This document shows, in pieces, positions 1-5,794 of a stretch of DNA of 6,591 nucleotides. The notes below the pieces were generated by a model. It had not been told where the DNA came from. It did not search any database and saw nothing but the letters and a program-made list of their open reading frames with translations. Made by a program: the position numbers and the translations under genes. The stretch's first letter is position 1. Each line of letters opens with the position of its first letter. Origin of the DNA: CAZRZN01 sp964604565 (GTDB lineage: Bacteria > Pseudomonadota > Alphaproteobacteria > Rhodobacterales > Rhodobacteraceae); assembly GCA_964604565.1 (NCBI GenBank), contig CAZRZN010000238.1:1-6591 (forward strand), in the 5' to 3' direction.

Positions 1-1
1 G

Positions 2-1228
2 ACCCTTGCGGCGCTGGGGATTACGCTGCCGCAGGGCATGGTGCGGGGCGCGGGGACAGGGCAACTTCGGATTGATCTGCCGCGCGGTGCGCCGGCGCGG
101 TTTTCGCTGCAAAGCGATCTGGCCGGTCTGGGCCTGTCGATCCCTTCCATCGGCTGGGATCTGGCGCCGGAAACACGCGGCGCCATGACCGTTTCGGGCA
201 CCCTGGGGCCGGTGCCGGAGATCGACCGGCTGACGCTTTCGGGGGCCGGGCTGGACGCCGAGGGCCGCGTCCTGCTGGATGGCGAAGGGCGGTTCGACCG
301 GCTGGAGATGACGCGTCTGTCGGTTGGTGACTGGCTTGACATCAGCGGGCGGCTGCGCGGGCGCGGCGCTGGCGCCATGCCCGCGATCGAGGTGAGCGCG
401 GGCCGGCTGGACATGCGGAGCGCGCCCTTTGCCTCCAGTTCCGGCACCGCCGGGGAGGGCAGCGGCGCGGGGCCGGGCGGCGGCGGTCCACTGACCCTGA
501 TGCTGGACAGCCTGCGCCTGACCGACAGCATCGTGCTGGAGGATTTCCGCGGCACGTTCGACATGCGGCAGGGATTGAACGGGCGGTTCGAGGCCATGCT
601 GGGCGGGCGCGCGCCGGTGCAGGGGGTGGCCATCCCGCAGGAAAGCGGCACCGCCTTTCGCATCACCGCGGAGGATGCGGGGGACGTGTTGCGCGACGCG
701 GGGCTGCTCAAGACGGTGAACGACGGAACCTTTCGGCTGGATCTGGCGCCGCTGCGCGGGCAACCCGGCAGCTATGACGGCCTGATGCGGATAGAGGGCA
801 CGCGCCTGCGCGATGCGCCCGGCATCGCGGCGCTGCTCGACGCGATCAGCGTCGTCGGACTGATCGATCAGCTGAACGGGCCCGGGATCTTCTTTGCCGA
901 GGTCGAAGCCCGCTTTCGCCTGACGCCCAGCCGCGTGGTGGTCAGCCGGTCCAGCGCCGTGGGCCCGTCGATGGGCATTTCGATGGACGGCTATTACGAT
1001 CTGGCCTCCGGTCAGATGGATTTGCAGGGGGTTCTGTCGCCGATCTACCTTGTCAACGGGATCGGGCGGCTTGTCTCCCGGCGCGGCGGGGAAGGTTTGA
1101 TCGGGTTCAACTTCAACCTGCGCGGGTCGGTGGCCAGCCCGCGCGTGTCGGTGAACCCTCTTTCGGCCTTCACCCCGGGCATGTTCCGTGACATCTTTCG
1201 CCGACCTCCGCCGGACCTTTCTCAGTAA
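2..1228 (+). CDS. AsmA/YhdP-like envelope protein, C-terminal part (5' end outside window)
   Basis: The reading frame is open from base 2 to the TAA at 1226-1228, giving 408 visible residues. It has no convincing start inside the window, so the gene is cut by the left edge; the ATG at 38 is internal. The sequence is built of repeating beta-strand stretches of the kind seen in AsmA-like proteins. Its last ~130 residues have the typical AsmA/YhdP C-terminal pattern: a [14 protein letters not shown] segment, then [17 protein letters not shown], then a strand with [21 protein letters not shown] at the very end. Proteins of this family are long periplasmic beta-groove proteins anchored by an N-terminal membrane helix and linked to phospholipid transport and outer-membrane maintenance; the membrane anchor would lie outside the window. 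A Gly/Ser-rich linker (about 431-490) separates two beta-rich blocks. The stop lies 17 bp before queA, suggesting co-transcription. The family call is fairly firm, the exact function is inferred. Confidence 0.8.
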   Translation, partial: TLAALGITLPQGMVRGAGTGQLRIDLPRGAPARFSLQSDLAGLGLSIPSIGWDLAPETRGAMTVSGTLGPVPEIDRLTLSGAGLDAEGRVLLDGEGRFDRLEMTRLSVGDWLDISGRLRGRGAGAMPAIEVSAGRLDMRSAPFASSSGTAGEGSGAGPGGGGPLTLMLDSLRLTDSIVLEDFRGTFDMRQGLNGRFEAMLGGRAPVQGVAIPQESGTAFRITAEDAGDVLRDAGLLKTVNDGTFRLDLAPLRGQPGSYDGLMRIEGTRLRDAPGIAALLDAISVVGLIDQLNGPGIFFAEVEARFRLTPSRVVVSRSSAVGPSMGISMDGYYDLASGQMDLQGVLSPIYLVNGIGRLVSRRGGEGLIGFNFNLRGSVASPRVSVNPLSAFTPGMFRDIFRRPPPDLSQ

Positions 1229-1245
1229 AATCAAAGAATTGCCGA

Positions 1246-2298
1246 ATGAAGCTCAGTGAATTCGATTTCGATCTCCCGGAACGGCTGATCGCCACCCGGC
1301 CCGCACGGCCCCGGTCATCTGCGCGCCTTCTGGTGGCGGAGGGCGATGCGATCACCGATGCGCGGGTGTTTGACCTGCCGGACTGGCTGCGTCCCGGGGA
1401 CCGGCTGGTCCTCAACGATACCAAGGTGATTCCGGCGCGTCTGGCGGGGCGTCGCAAGCGGATCTCCGACAGCGGTCCGACCGAGGCGCAGATCGAGATC
1501 ACCCTGCTGGAGCCGCGCGCCGACGGTCTGTGGGCCGCGCTGATCAAGCCGCTGAAAAAGGTGCGCGATGGTGAGGAAATCATTTTTTCCAATGAATTGT
1601 CGGCCACTCTTGAGGCGCGACATGAAGGTCAGGGCCTGCTGCGGTTCAATCTGGCAGAGGCGGATTTCGACGCGGCGCTGAACGCGGCAGGGGCGATGCC
1701 GCTGCCGCCCTATATTGCCGCCAAACGCCCCGCGGACGCACGGGACCGCGACGATTATCAGACGGTCTGGGCGCGTAACGCAGGCGCCGTGGCCGCACCC
1801 ACCGCGTCGCTGCATTTCGATGCCCCGCTGTTGGAGGCCCTGTCCGCACGCGCCGTGGATTTCACCCATGTGACACTGCATGTCGGGGCAGGCACCTTTC
1901 TTCCGGTCAAGGTCGAGGATGTGACGACCCACAGGATGCATGGCGAATGGGGCGAGGTCAGCGAGACGGCCGCCGCCGAGATTGCCGCGACCCGTGCGGC
2001 GGGCGGGCGGATCATTCCCGTCGGCACGACGGCGCTGCGGCTGATAGAGACCGCGGCGCGGGGCGGCGCGATCGCGCCCTTTCGCGGCGTCACGGACATC
2101 TTCATCTACCCGGGGTTCGACTTTCAGGTCACCGACGCGCTGATGACGAATTTCCATCTGCCGAAGTCGACGCTGATGATGCTGGTATCGGCGCTGATGG
2201 GCCAGCAACGCATCCGCCGCATCTATGCCCACGCGGTCGATGCGGATTATCGCTTCTTTTCCTATGGCGATGCGTCTCTTCTTTTTCCGGCCAACTGA
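1246..2298 (+). CDS. queA: S-adenosylmethionine:tRNA ribosyltransferase-isomerase QueA
   Basis: A 350-residue protein, close to the usual full length for QueA. The enzyme transfers and isomerises the ribosyl group of S-adenosylmethionine onto 7-aminomethyl-7-deazaguanine at tRNA position 34, making epoxyqueuosine in the cytoplasm. Family landmarks appear in order: the N-terminal [26 protein letters not shown] (residues 56-66), MPLPPYI (151-157), YQTVWA (171-176), AAPTASLHF (183-191), [12 protein letters not shown] (207-218), HRMHGEW (229-235), GTTALRL (260-266), [19 protein letters not shown] (288-306) and the C-terminal [16 protein letters not shown]. The start at 1246 is chosen because the N-terminus matches the family, although the Shine-Dalgarno sequence is weak (AAAG about 10 bases upstream). 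It follows the AsmA-like gene closely and may be translated from the same message. The frequent partner tgt is not the next gene; an MFS transporter is. Confidence 0.97.
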   Translation: MKLSEFDFDLPERLIATRPARPRSSARLLVAEGDAITDARVFDLPDWLRPGDRLVLNDTKVIPARLAGRRKRISDSGPTEAQIEITLLEPRADGLWAALIKPLKKVRDGEEIIFSNELSATLEARHEGQGLLRFNLAEADFDAALNAAGAMPLPPYIAAKRPADARDRDDYQTVWARNAGAVAAPTASLHFDAPLLEALSARAVDFTHVTLHVGAGTFLPVKVEDVTTHRMHGEWGEVSETAAAEIAATRAAGGRIIPVGTTALRLIETAARGGAIAPFRGVTDIFIYPGFDFQVTDALMTNFHLPKSTLMMLVSALMGQQRIRRIYAHAVDADYRFFSYGDASLLFPAN

Positions 2299-2432
2299 CT
2301 GGCATACGCGGCTTTTTGCCGATCCGGGCTACCGCGTTTCGTGAACATGCTTCCCGAGCGACATGGAATCGTGCAGGGCGTCGCCGGTGATCATCTGCGC
2401 CGCGGCGCGGTCGGGCAATGTGTCCGGAAAAA

Positions 2433-2446
2433 AGGAACATCCATTG
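2433..2446 (+). promoter_or_regulatory. Shine-Dalgarno AGGA plus TTG start of the MFS gene
   Basis: AGGA at 2433-2436, within AAAAAAGGAAC, lies 7 bases before a TTG at 2444-2446 that is in frame with the transporter. The alternatives are worse: the ATG at 2363 and the GTG at 2420 have no comparable ribosome-binding sequence. They would also add a Cys/Arg/Lys-containing, non-membrane leader in front of the first helix. This site therefore decides the start. Confidence 0.7.
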
Positions 2447-3703
2447 CTTGCTGTACTGAAGAACTCCTGGGCGCTCCTGCTGGGGATGCTGTTGCTGATG
2501 ATCGGGAACGGTCTTCAAGGCTCCTTGCTGGGGGTGCGTGGCGCCGACGCGGGTTTCAGCGCAGGCACCATGTCCATCGTGATGTCGGGCTATTTCGCGG
2601 GGTTCCTTGTGGCGTCGCGCACGGTGCCCGGGATGATCCGGCGGGTCGGCCATGTCCGGGTCTTTGCGGCGCTTGGCAGTTTCGTCTCCGCGGTGCTGAT
2701 CCTCTTTCCGACGATCGAGGATCCCATTGCATGGACGTTGGGCCGCGTCGCGCTGGGATTTTGCTTTTGCGGGGTCTACGTCACGGCGGAAAGCTGGCTC
2801 AACAACGCGTCGGACAACGCGACGCGCGGGCAGGCGCTGTCGGCCTACATGATCGTGCAGATGGCGGGTATCATCGTCAGCCAGGGACTCTTGCTGGTGC
2901 CGGATGCCAGCGGGTTCCTGCTGTTCGTGATCCCCTCTGTTCTGGTGTCGATCTCCTTTGCGCCGATTTTGTTGTCGGTGCAGCCGACGCCATCCTTTGA
3001 GTCCACCAAGCCCATGACATTGAAGGAACTTTATGGTGTGTCCCCCCTTGGTATGGTGGGGATGTTCCTGCTGGGCGGGACATTTGCGGCGCAATTCGGC
3101 ATGTCGGCGGTCTATGCCACGGAAGTCGGGCTGACCCTGCCGCAGGTGTCGATGTTCGTCGCGGCCTTCTACGTGGGCGCACTGGTGATGCAATATCCGC
3201 TGGGCTGGGCCTCCGACCGGATCGACCGGCGCTGGCTGATCATGCTGGCCGCCGCTGCGGGCGCGGTCGCCGGGCTGCTTGCCATCGTGCTGGGCGGGGT
3301 CTTTCAGGTGCTGCTGGTCTCGGCGTTCTTCATCGGCGGATGTTCGAACCCGCTCTATTCGCTGCTCATCGCCTATACCAACGACTTTCTGGAGCCGGAG
3401 GACATGGCAAGCGCCTCCGCGGGGTTGTTGTTCGTCACCGGCCTGGGGGCCATCGCCGGGCCGCTGGTGATCGGTTACGTGATGGAGGCGGTGGGCCCGC
3501 AGGGGTTCTTTCTGCTGATCACCGGGCTGTTGGGCACGCTGGCGGTCTACGCGCTTTACCGTATGACGCAGCGCCCGTCGCCGCGCGAAACCGGGGCCTA
3601 TGCCATCGTGTCCCCCGCCTACACGCCTGTGGCGGTCGAATCCGCACAGGAATATTTCATTGAGCAGGCACAGGACGCAGAAGCGCCCGAAAATGCGGCA
3701 TGA
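2444..3703 (+). CDS. MFS transporter, YcaD-type
   Basis: From the TTG start the protein has 419 residues, the usual size for a 12-helix major facilitator permease of the inner membrane. The first helix begins almost at once (residues about 8-30: NSWALLLGMLLLMIGNGLQG). Hydrophobic segments then follow throughout, with a polar central loop around 180-200 (QPTPSFESTKPMTLKELYG) dividing the two six-helix halves. GWASDRIDRRW at 254-264 is the MFS motif A at the start of the second half, and ESWLNN at 116-121 is characteristic of the YcaD-like subgroup. The last ~45 residues form a hydrophilic cytoplasmic tail rich in Ala and Glu. The substrate is not known for this subgroup and cannot be read from the sequence. 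The gene lies 145 bp after queA and 97 bp before the DUF924 gene, so each may have its own promoter. The open frame also extends upstream to an ATG at 2363 (446 residues), which I consider an artefact. Confidence 0.9.
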   Translation: MLAVLKNSWALLLGMLLLMIGNGLQGSLLGVRGADAGFSAGTMSIVMSGYFAGFLVASRTVPGMIRRVGHVRVFAALGSFVSAVLILFPTIEDPIAWTLGRVALGFCFCGVYVTAESWLNNASDNATRGQALSAYMIVQMAGIIVSQGLLLVPDASGFLLFVIPSVLVSISFAPILLSVQPTPSFESTKPMTLKELYGVSPLGMVGMFLLGGTFAAQFGMSAVYATEVGLTLPQVSMFVAAFYVGALVMQYPLGWASDRIDRRWLIMLAAAAGAVAGLLAIVLGGVFQVLLVSAFFIGGCSNPLYSLLIAYTNDFLEPEDMASASAGLLFVTGLGAIAGPLVIGYVMEAVGPQGFFLLITGLLGTLAVYALYRMTQRPSPRETGAYAIVSPAYTPVAVESAQEYFIEQAQDAEAPENAA

Positions 3704-3705
3704 GC

Positions 3706-3720
3706 TGTCAGAACCTGACA
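3706..3720. repeat. 15 bp perfect inverted repeat after the MFS gene
   Basis: TGTCAG-AAC-CTGACA is a perfect 6 bp inverted repeat around a 3-base centre. It starts 2 bases after the MFS stop codon and is followed by a run of six A's. It is not an intrinsic terminator on either strand because no T-tract follows the hairpin in either direction. It could be a protein-binding operator for the downstream DUF924 gene or an RNA 3'-end-protecting hairpin; the sequence does not decide. Confidence 0.5.
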
Positions 3721-3800
3721 AAAAACGTGATTGGTCGCGTTGCAATCGAACGCGCACGATCCTTTCTTGAGAGCATTGGCGGGTGACAGAGGAGAAAACC

Positions 3801-4382
3801 ATGCAGACGCCCGAAGACATACTGGCATTCTGGCTGGATGAGGTTGGCCCGAAGGGCTGGTACGAAAAGGATGACGCCATCGACAAGGCCATCCGGTCGC
3901 GGTTCATGGCGACATGGGAGGAGTTGATGGAGGGCAGCTTTGGCCTCTGGCTGACCTATCCGACCGGGGCGCTGGCCTATGTCATCCTTGCGGACCAATT
4001 CCCGCGGAACATGTTTCGCGGTGAGGCGCGGGCCTTTGCATCGGACGAGGTGGCCCGGGCCGCTGCGAAACAGTCGATCCACCGCGGTTATGATGTCAGG
4101 ATCGACAGCCCGGCGCGGCAATTCTTCTACCTGCCGTTGATGCATTCGGAAAACCTGTGCGATCAGGACCGCTGCGTGCGCCTGTTCAAGGAACGGATGC
4201 CCGATGCGGACAACAGCCTGCTGCACGCGCGGGTCCACCGCGAAGTGATCCGCAACTTCGGCCGTTTTCCGTTCCGCAACGGCGCGCTGTCCCGGCGCAC
4301 GACACCGACGGAACAGGTGTTCATCGACGGCGGCGGTTATGGCGCGACCCTGCGCGAAATGCAGACGGCGCAGGCAGCCTGA
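3801..4382 (+). CDS. DUF924 family protein
   Basis: A 193-residue cytoplasmic protein of the DUF924 family (Pfam PF06041), whose members are about 180-200 residues long, all-helical and related in fold to TPR proteins; no biochemical function is established. The family pattern is clear: ILAFWLDEVGPKGWY at residues 7-21, LADQFPRNMFRGEARAF at 63-79, FFYLPLMHSE at 108-117, and HREVIRNFGRFPFRNGALSR at 146-165 followed by a TPTEQVF segment. No signal peptide or membrane helix is present. The ATG at 3801 is chosen because GGAG at 3791-3794 sits 6 bases upstream; an in-frame GTG at 3783 would overlap that ribosome-binding site. The gene ends 3 bp before the stop codon of the oppositely oriented LysR gene. 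Confidence 0.92.
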   Translation: MQTPEDILAFWLDEVGPKGWYEKDDAIDKAIRSRFMATWEELMEGSFGLWLTYPTGALAYVILADQFPRNMFRGEARAFASDEVARAAAKQSIHRGYDVRIDSPARQFFYLPLMHSENLCDQDRCVRLFKERMPDADNSLLHARVHREVIRNFGRFPFRNGALSRRTTPTEQVFIDGGGYGATLREMQTAQAA

Positions 4383-4385
4383 AAG

Positions 4386-5303
4386 CTATTCTTCCGTCAG
4401 GTGGTGCAGCGCCCGTTCGGTGTGCTGCGCCTCCTCCCTCAACCAGCGGATGAACCGCTGGCTTTGCGGACGGGTTTCCGCGTCCGGGCGCAGCCGCAGC
4501 CGATAGGGGTGCGGCGCGGCGAGATACTGATTTCCGGGAAACGGCATGACAAGCTGCCCCTGCGTCAGATCCGCCATCACAAGGCTGAGTCCACACACCA
4601 GAAAGCCGACATTTTCGCGCGCGGCCTCAAGTGCGACGCGCGCATGTTTGTAGTGAACGCCTCGATCCATCCCCTCGCGCCGCTGGCCGTAGCGCGTGAA
4701 CCACGCGACCCAGCCGGGAACGTGCTCGGGGGCGCGATGCGCCTCCAGATGCAGGAGCGGCATCCCCTCCATCGGCATGTCGGCGTCCCAATCCGCGATG
4801 CGCCGCGGGTTATCGGGCCCGGTGACGGGTGCCAGACGGTCTGAAAACAGGAGTTCTCCCGGACCGTCGGACAATTCGATCCGAATGTCCGGCGCGCCAA
4901 GCCGCAGCGGCACATCGCCCGATCCGTTGATGCAGAACAGGATTTTCGGGTGTGCCTTGCGAAAGGCGGGCAGGCGGGGGGCCAGCCACAGTTCCGCCCA
5001 GTCCGGATCGGCGACCATGTGGATCTCTGTGGTGCGCTGGAAATCAAGCGTATCCGTCACCCGCTCCAGCGCCGCGAATCCCGCCCGCAGATCGGCCAGC
5101 GCCAATTCCAGTTCCGGGGTCGGCGTCAGTCCGGACCGGCCGCGCAACAACAGATCCGTGCCGAGGAAATCCTCAAGCGCCCTTATCCGCTGACCGACAG
5201 CGGCGGCGGTGATCCCCAGATTGTCCGCGGCGTCCTTCAGCGATCCCGCGCGGATCGCCGCGTCAAGGGCCTGCAGGGATCTCAAATGGGTGACTTTGGT
5301 CAT
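4386..5303 (-). CDS. LysR-family transcriptional regulator
   Basis: A 305-residue protein, typical LysR length. It has an N-terminal winged helix-turn-helix (residues about 7-60: LRSLQALDAAIRAGSLKDAA, then LGITAAAVGQRIRALEDFLG, then a basic LLLRGR wing). A linker helix follows to about residue 88, then a periplasmic-binding-protein-like effector domain from about residue 91, opening with IHMVADPDWAELWLAPRLPAF. The helix-turn-helix and the WLAPRLPAF strand resemble the GcvA-like branch, but the effector cannot be predicted. The ATG at 5301-5303 is preferred over a TTG at 5349-5351 because the longer version adds residues not usual in the family and would run through the putative operator. The Shine-Dalgarno sequence is weak. 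The gene is divergent from the DUF4242 gene and convergent with DUF924; by the common LysR pattern it probably represses itself and controls the divergent gene (inference). Confidence 0.93.
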   Translation of the reverse strand: MTKVTHLRSLQALDAAIRAGSLKDAADNLGITAAAVGQRIRALEDFLGTDLLLRGRSGLTPTPELELALADLRAGFAALERVTDTLDFQRTTEIHMVADPDWAELWLAPRLPAFRKAHPKILFCINGSGDVPLRLGAPDIRIELSDGPGELLFSDRLAPVTGPDNPRRIADWDADMPMEGMPLLHLEAHRAPEHVPGWVAWFTRYGQRREGMDRGVHYKHARVALEAARENVGFLVCGLSLVMADLTQGQLVMPFPGNQYLAAPHPYRLRLRPDAETRPQSQRFIRWLREEAQHTERALHHLTEE

Positions 5304-5349
5304 CTGCCAAAGATTTTCTTTATCAGGCAATATTGCAAGCAGAAACGCC

Positions 5350-5362
5350 AAAGGTGACCTTT
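5350..5362. promoter_or_regulatory. Candidate LysR operator (AAAGGTGACCTTT)
   Basis: A perfect inverted repeat of 6 bp arms around one base, overlapping one of the GCCAAAG copies and lying 3-4 bases before another GCAAGC. If the TATGAT at 5411-5416 is the -10 element of the DUF4242 promoter, transcription would start near 5423. The centre of this repeat would then be near -66, where LysR-type regulators usually place their primary recognition site. Confidence 0.4.
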
Positions 5363-5410
5363 AGCAAGCCAAAGAAATATCGGTTATGGAACGGGCGAGA
5401 ACTGCCGCAT

Positions 5411-5416
5411 TATGAT
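5411..5416 (+). promoter_or_regulatory. Candidate -10 element of DUF4242 promoter
   Basis: TATGAT matches the sigma-70 -10 consensus at five of six bases and lies about 40 bp before the ATG of the DUF4242 gene. No good -35 hexamer is found 16-18 bp upstream (the bases there read GGAACG), which would suit a promoter depending on an activator such as the divergent LysR protein. Confidence 0.4.
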
Positions 5417-5456
5417 CCTGCCCGGGTTTGAAACCAGCTAGACAGGAGACATCGAC

Positions 5457-5732
5457 ATGAAACGCTACATCATCGAACGCGAGATTCCCGGGATCGGCGC
5501 ATTTTCCCTGACGGAACTCTGCGGGGCTGCGCGCGCCTCCAACCAGGCGTTGGCGACGATCGGGCCGGCCATCCAGTGGCAGCATTCCTACGTGGCGGGG
5601 GACAAGACCTTTTGCGTCTACCTTGCCGAGAGTGAGGATGAGATCCAGAAGCACGCGGAGCTTAGCGGGATTCCCTTTGCCAAGGTGACGGAGGTCTCTC
5701 AGATCATCGACCCGCTGACCGCCAACAACTGA
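5457..5732 (+). CDS. DUF4242 family small protein (SCO4226-like)
   Basis: A 91-residue protein matching the DUF4242 family (Pfam PF14026), small ferredoxin-like-fold proteins. One member, SCO4226 of Streptomyces coelicolor, has been described as nickel-binding. The hallmarks are present: an N-terminal strand with IEREIPG (residues 6-12), the conserved central block GPAIQWQHSYVAGDKTFCVY (36-55), an acidic ESEDEIQKHAELSGIP helix region (58-73), and EVSQIIDP near the C-terminus (79-86). Candidate metal ligands visible are Glu8, His43, Cys53 and His66, but I cannot assign them. There is no signal peptide, so it should be cytoplasmic. The start is well supported by AGGAG at 5444-5448, 8 bases before the ATG. 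It is divergent from the LysR gene and is its most likely target. Metal binding in this protein is inference from the family. Confidence 0.88.
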   Translation: MKRYIIEREIPGIGAFSLTELCGAARASNQALATIGPAIQWQHSYVAGDKTFCVYLAESEDEIQKHAELSGIPFAKVTEVSQIIDPLTANN

Positions 5733-5744
5733 CCCTTGTCGGCA

Positions 5745-5773
5745 TTGTCGCCTCATTCTCTTTGGCCTAGGCT
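5745..5773 (+). promoter_or_regulatory. Candidate promoter of the lipoamide dehydrogenase gene
   Basis: TTGTCG (5745-5750) and TAGGCT (5768-5773) are separated by exactly 17 bp in the 62 bp gap before lpd. They fit the loose -35/-10 pattern common in Rhodobacterales. A second TTGTCG lies at 5736-5741. Transcription would begin near 5780, giving a leader of about 15 bases with GGGAGGGG at 5784-5790 as ribosome-binding site. The -10 overlaps the palindrome GCCTAGGC (5765-5772). Confidence 0.4.
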
Positions 5774-5794
5774 GACCAAAAGCGGGAGGGGCGC

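Larger units (their letters stand above)
5304..5456. promoter_or_regulatory. Divergent control region between LysR gene and DUF4242 gene
   Basis: This 153 bp region is clearly richer in A/T than the flanking genes. It holds GCCAAAG three times in the same direction (5306-5312, 5347-5353, 5368-5374), with start-to-start spacings of 41 and 21 bp, close to whole helical turns. It also holds two perfect 13 bp inverted repeats, AAAGA-TTT-TCTTT (5309-5321) and AAAGGT-G-ACCTTT (5350-5362), the palindrome GCAATATTGC (5327-5336) and a GCAAGC repeat (5335-5340, 5364-5369). A LysR protein usually binds such a divergent region over 50-60 bp. No textbook T-N11-A dyad is centred on the best inverted repeat, so assignment to this regulator is inference. 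Confidence 0.6.

Noticed and set aside
1315..2232. Minus-strand 305-codon frame opposite queA
   Set aside because: Antisense shadow of queA; low-complexity Arg/Gln/His-rich translation with no recognisable domain.
2306..2340. Possible terminator after queA (ACGCGG...CCGCGT followed by TTTC)
   Set aside because: The stem is 6 bp with a 20-base loop and only three T's follow, too weak to call an intrinsic terminator.
2341..3000. Plus-strand 219-codon frame starting at 2341
   Set aside because: It overlaps the MFS gene in another frame, has an Arg/Gly/Cys-rich composition and no family resemblance; the MFS frame has 12-helix hydrophobicity and motif A.
3715..3745. Promoter for the DUF924 gene using CTGACA as -35
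   Set aside because: CTGACA is a good -35 match, but no acceptable -10 hexamer is found at 16-18 bp spacing.
2129..3907. Long minus-strand open frame of 592 codons across queA, MFS and DUF924
   Set aside because: Its translation is very rich in Arg, His, Gln and Asp with no domain pattern, as expected from the antisense of GC-rich genes. It overlaps three recognisable genes on the other strand.
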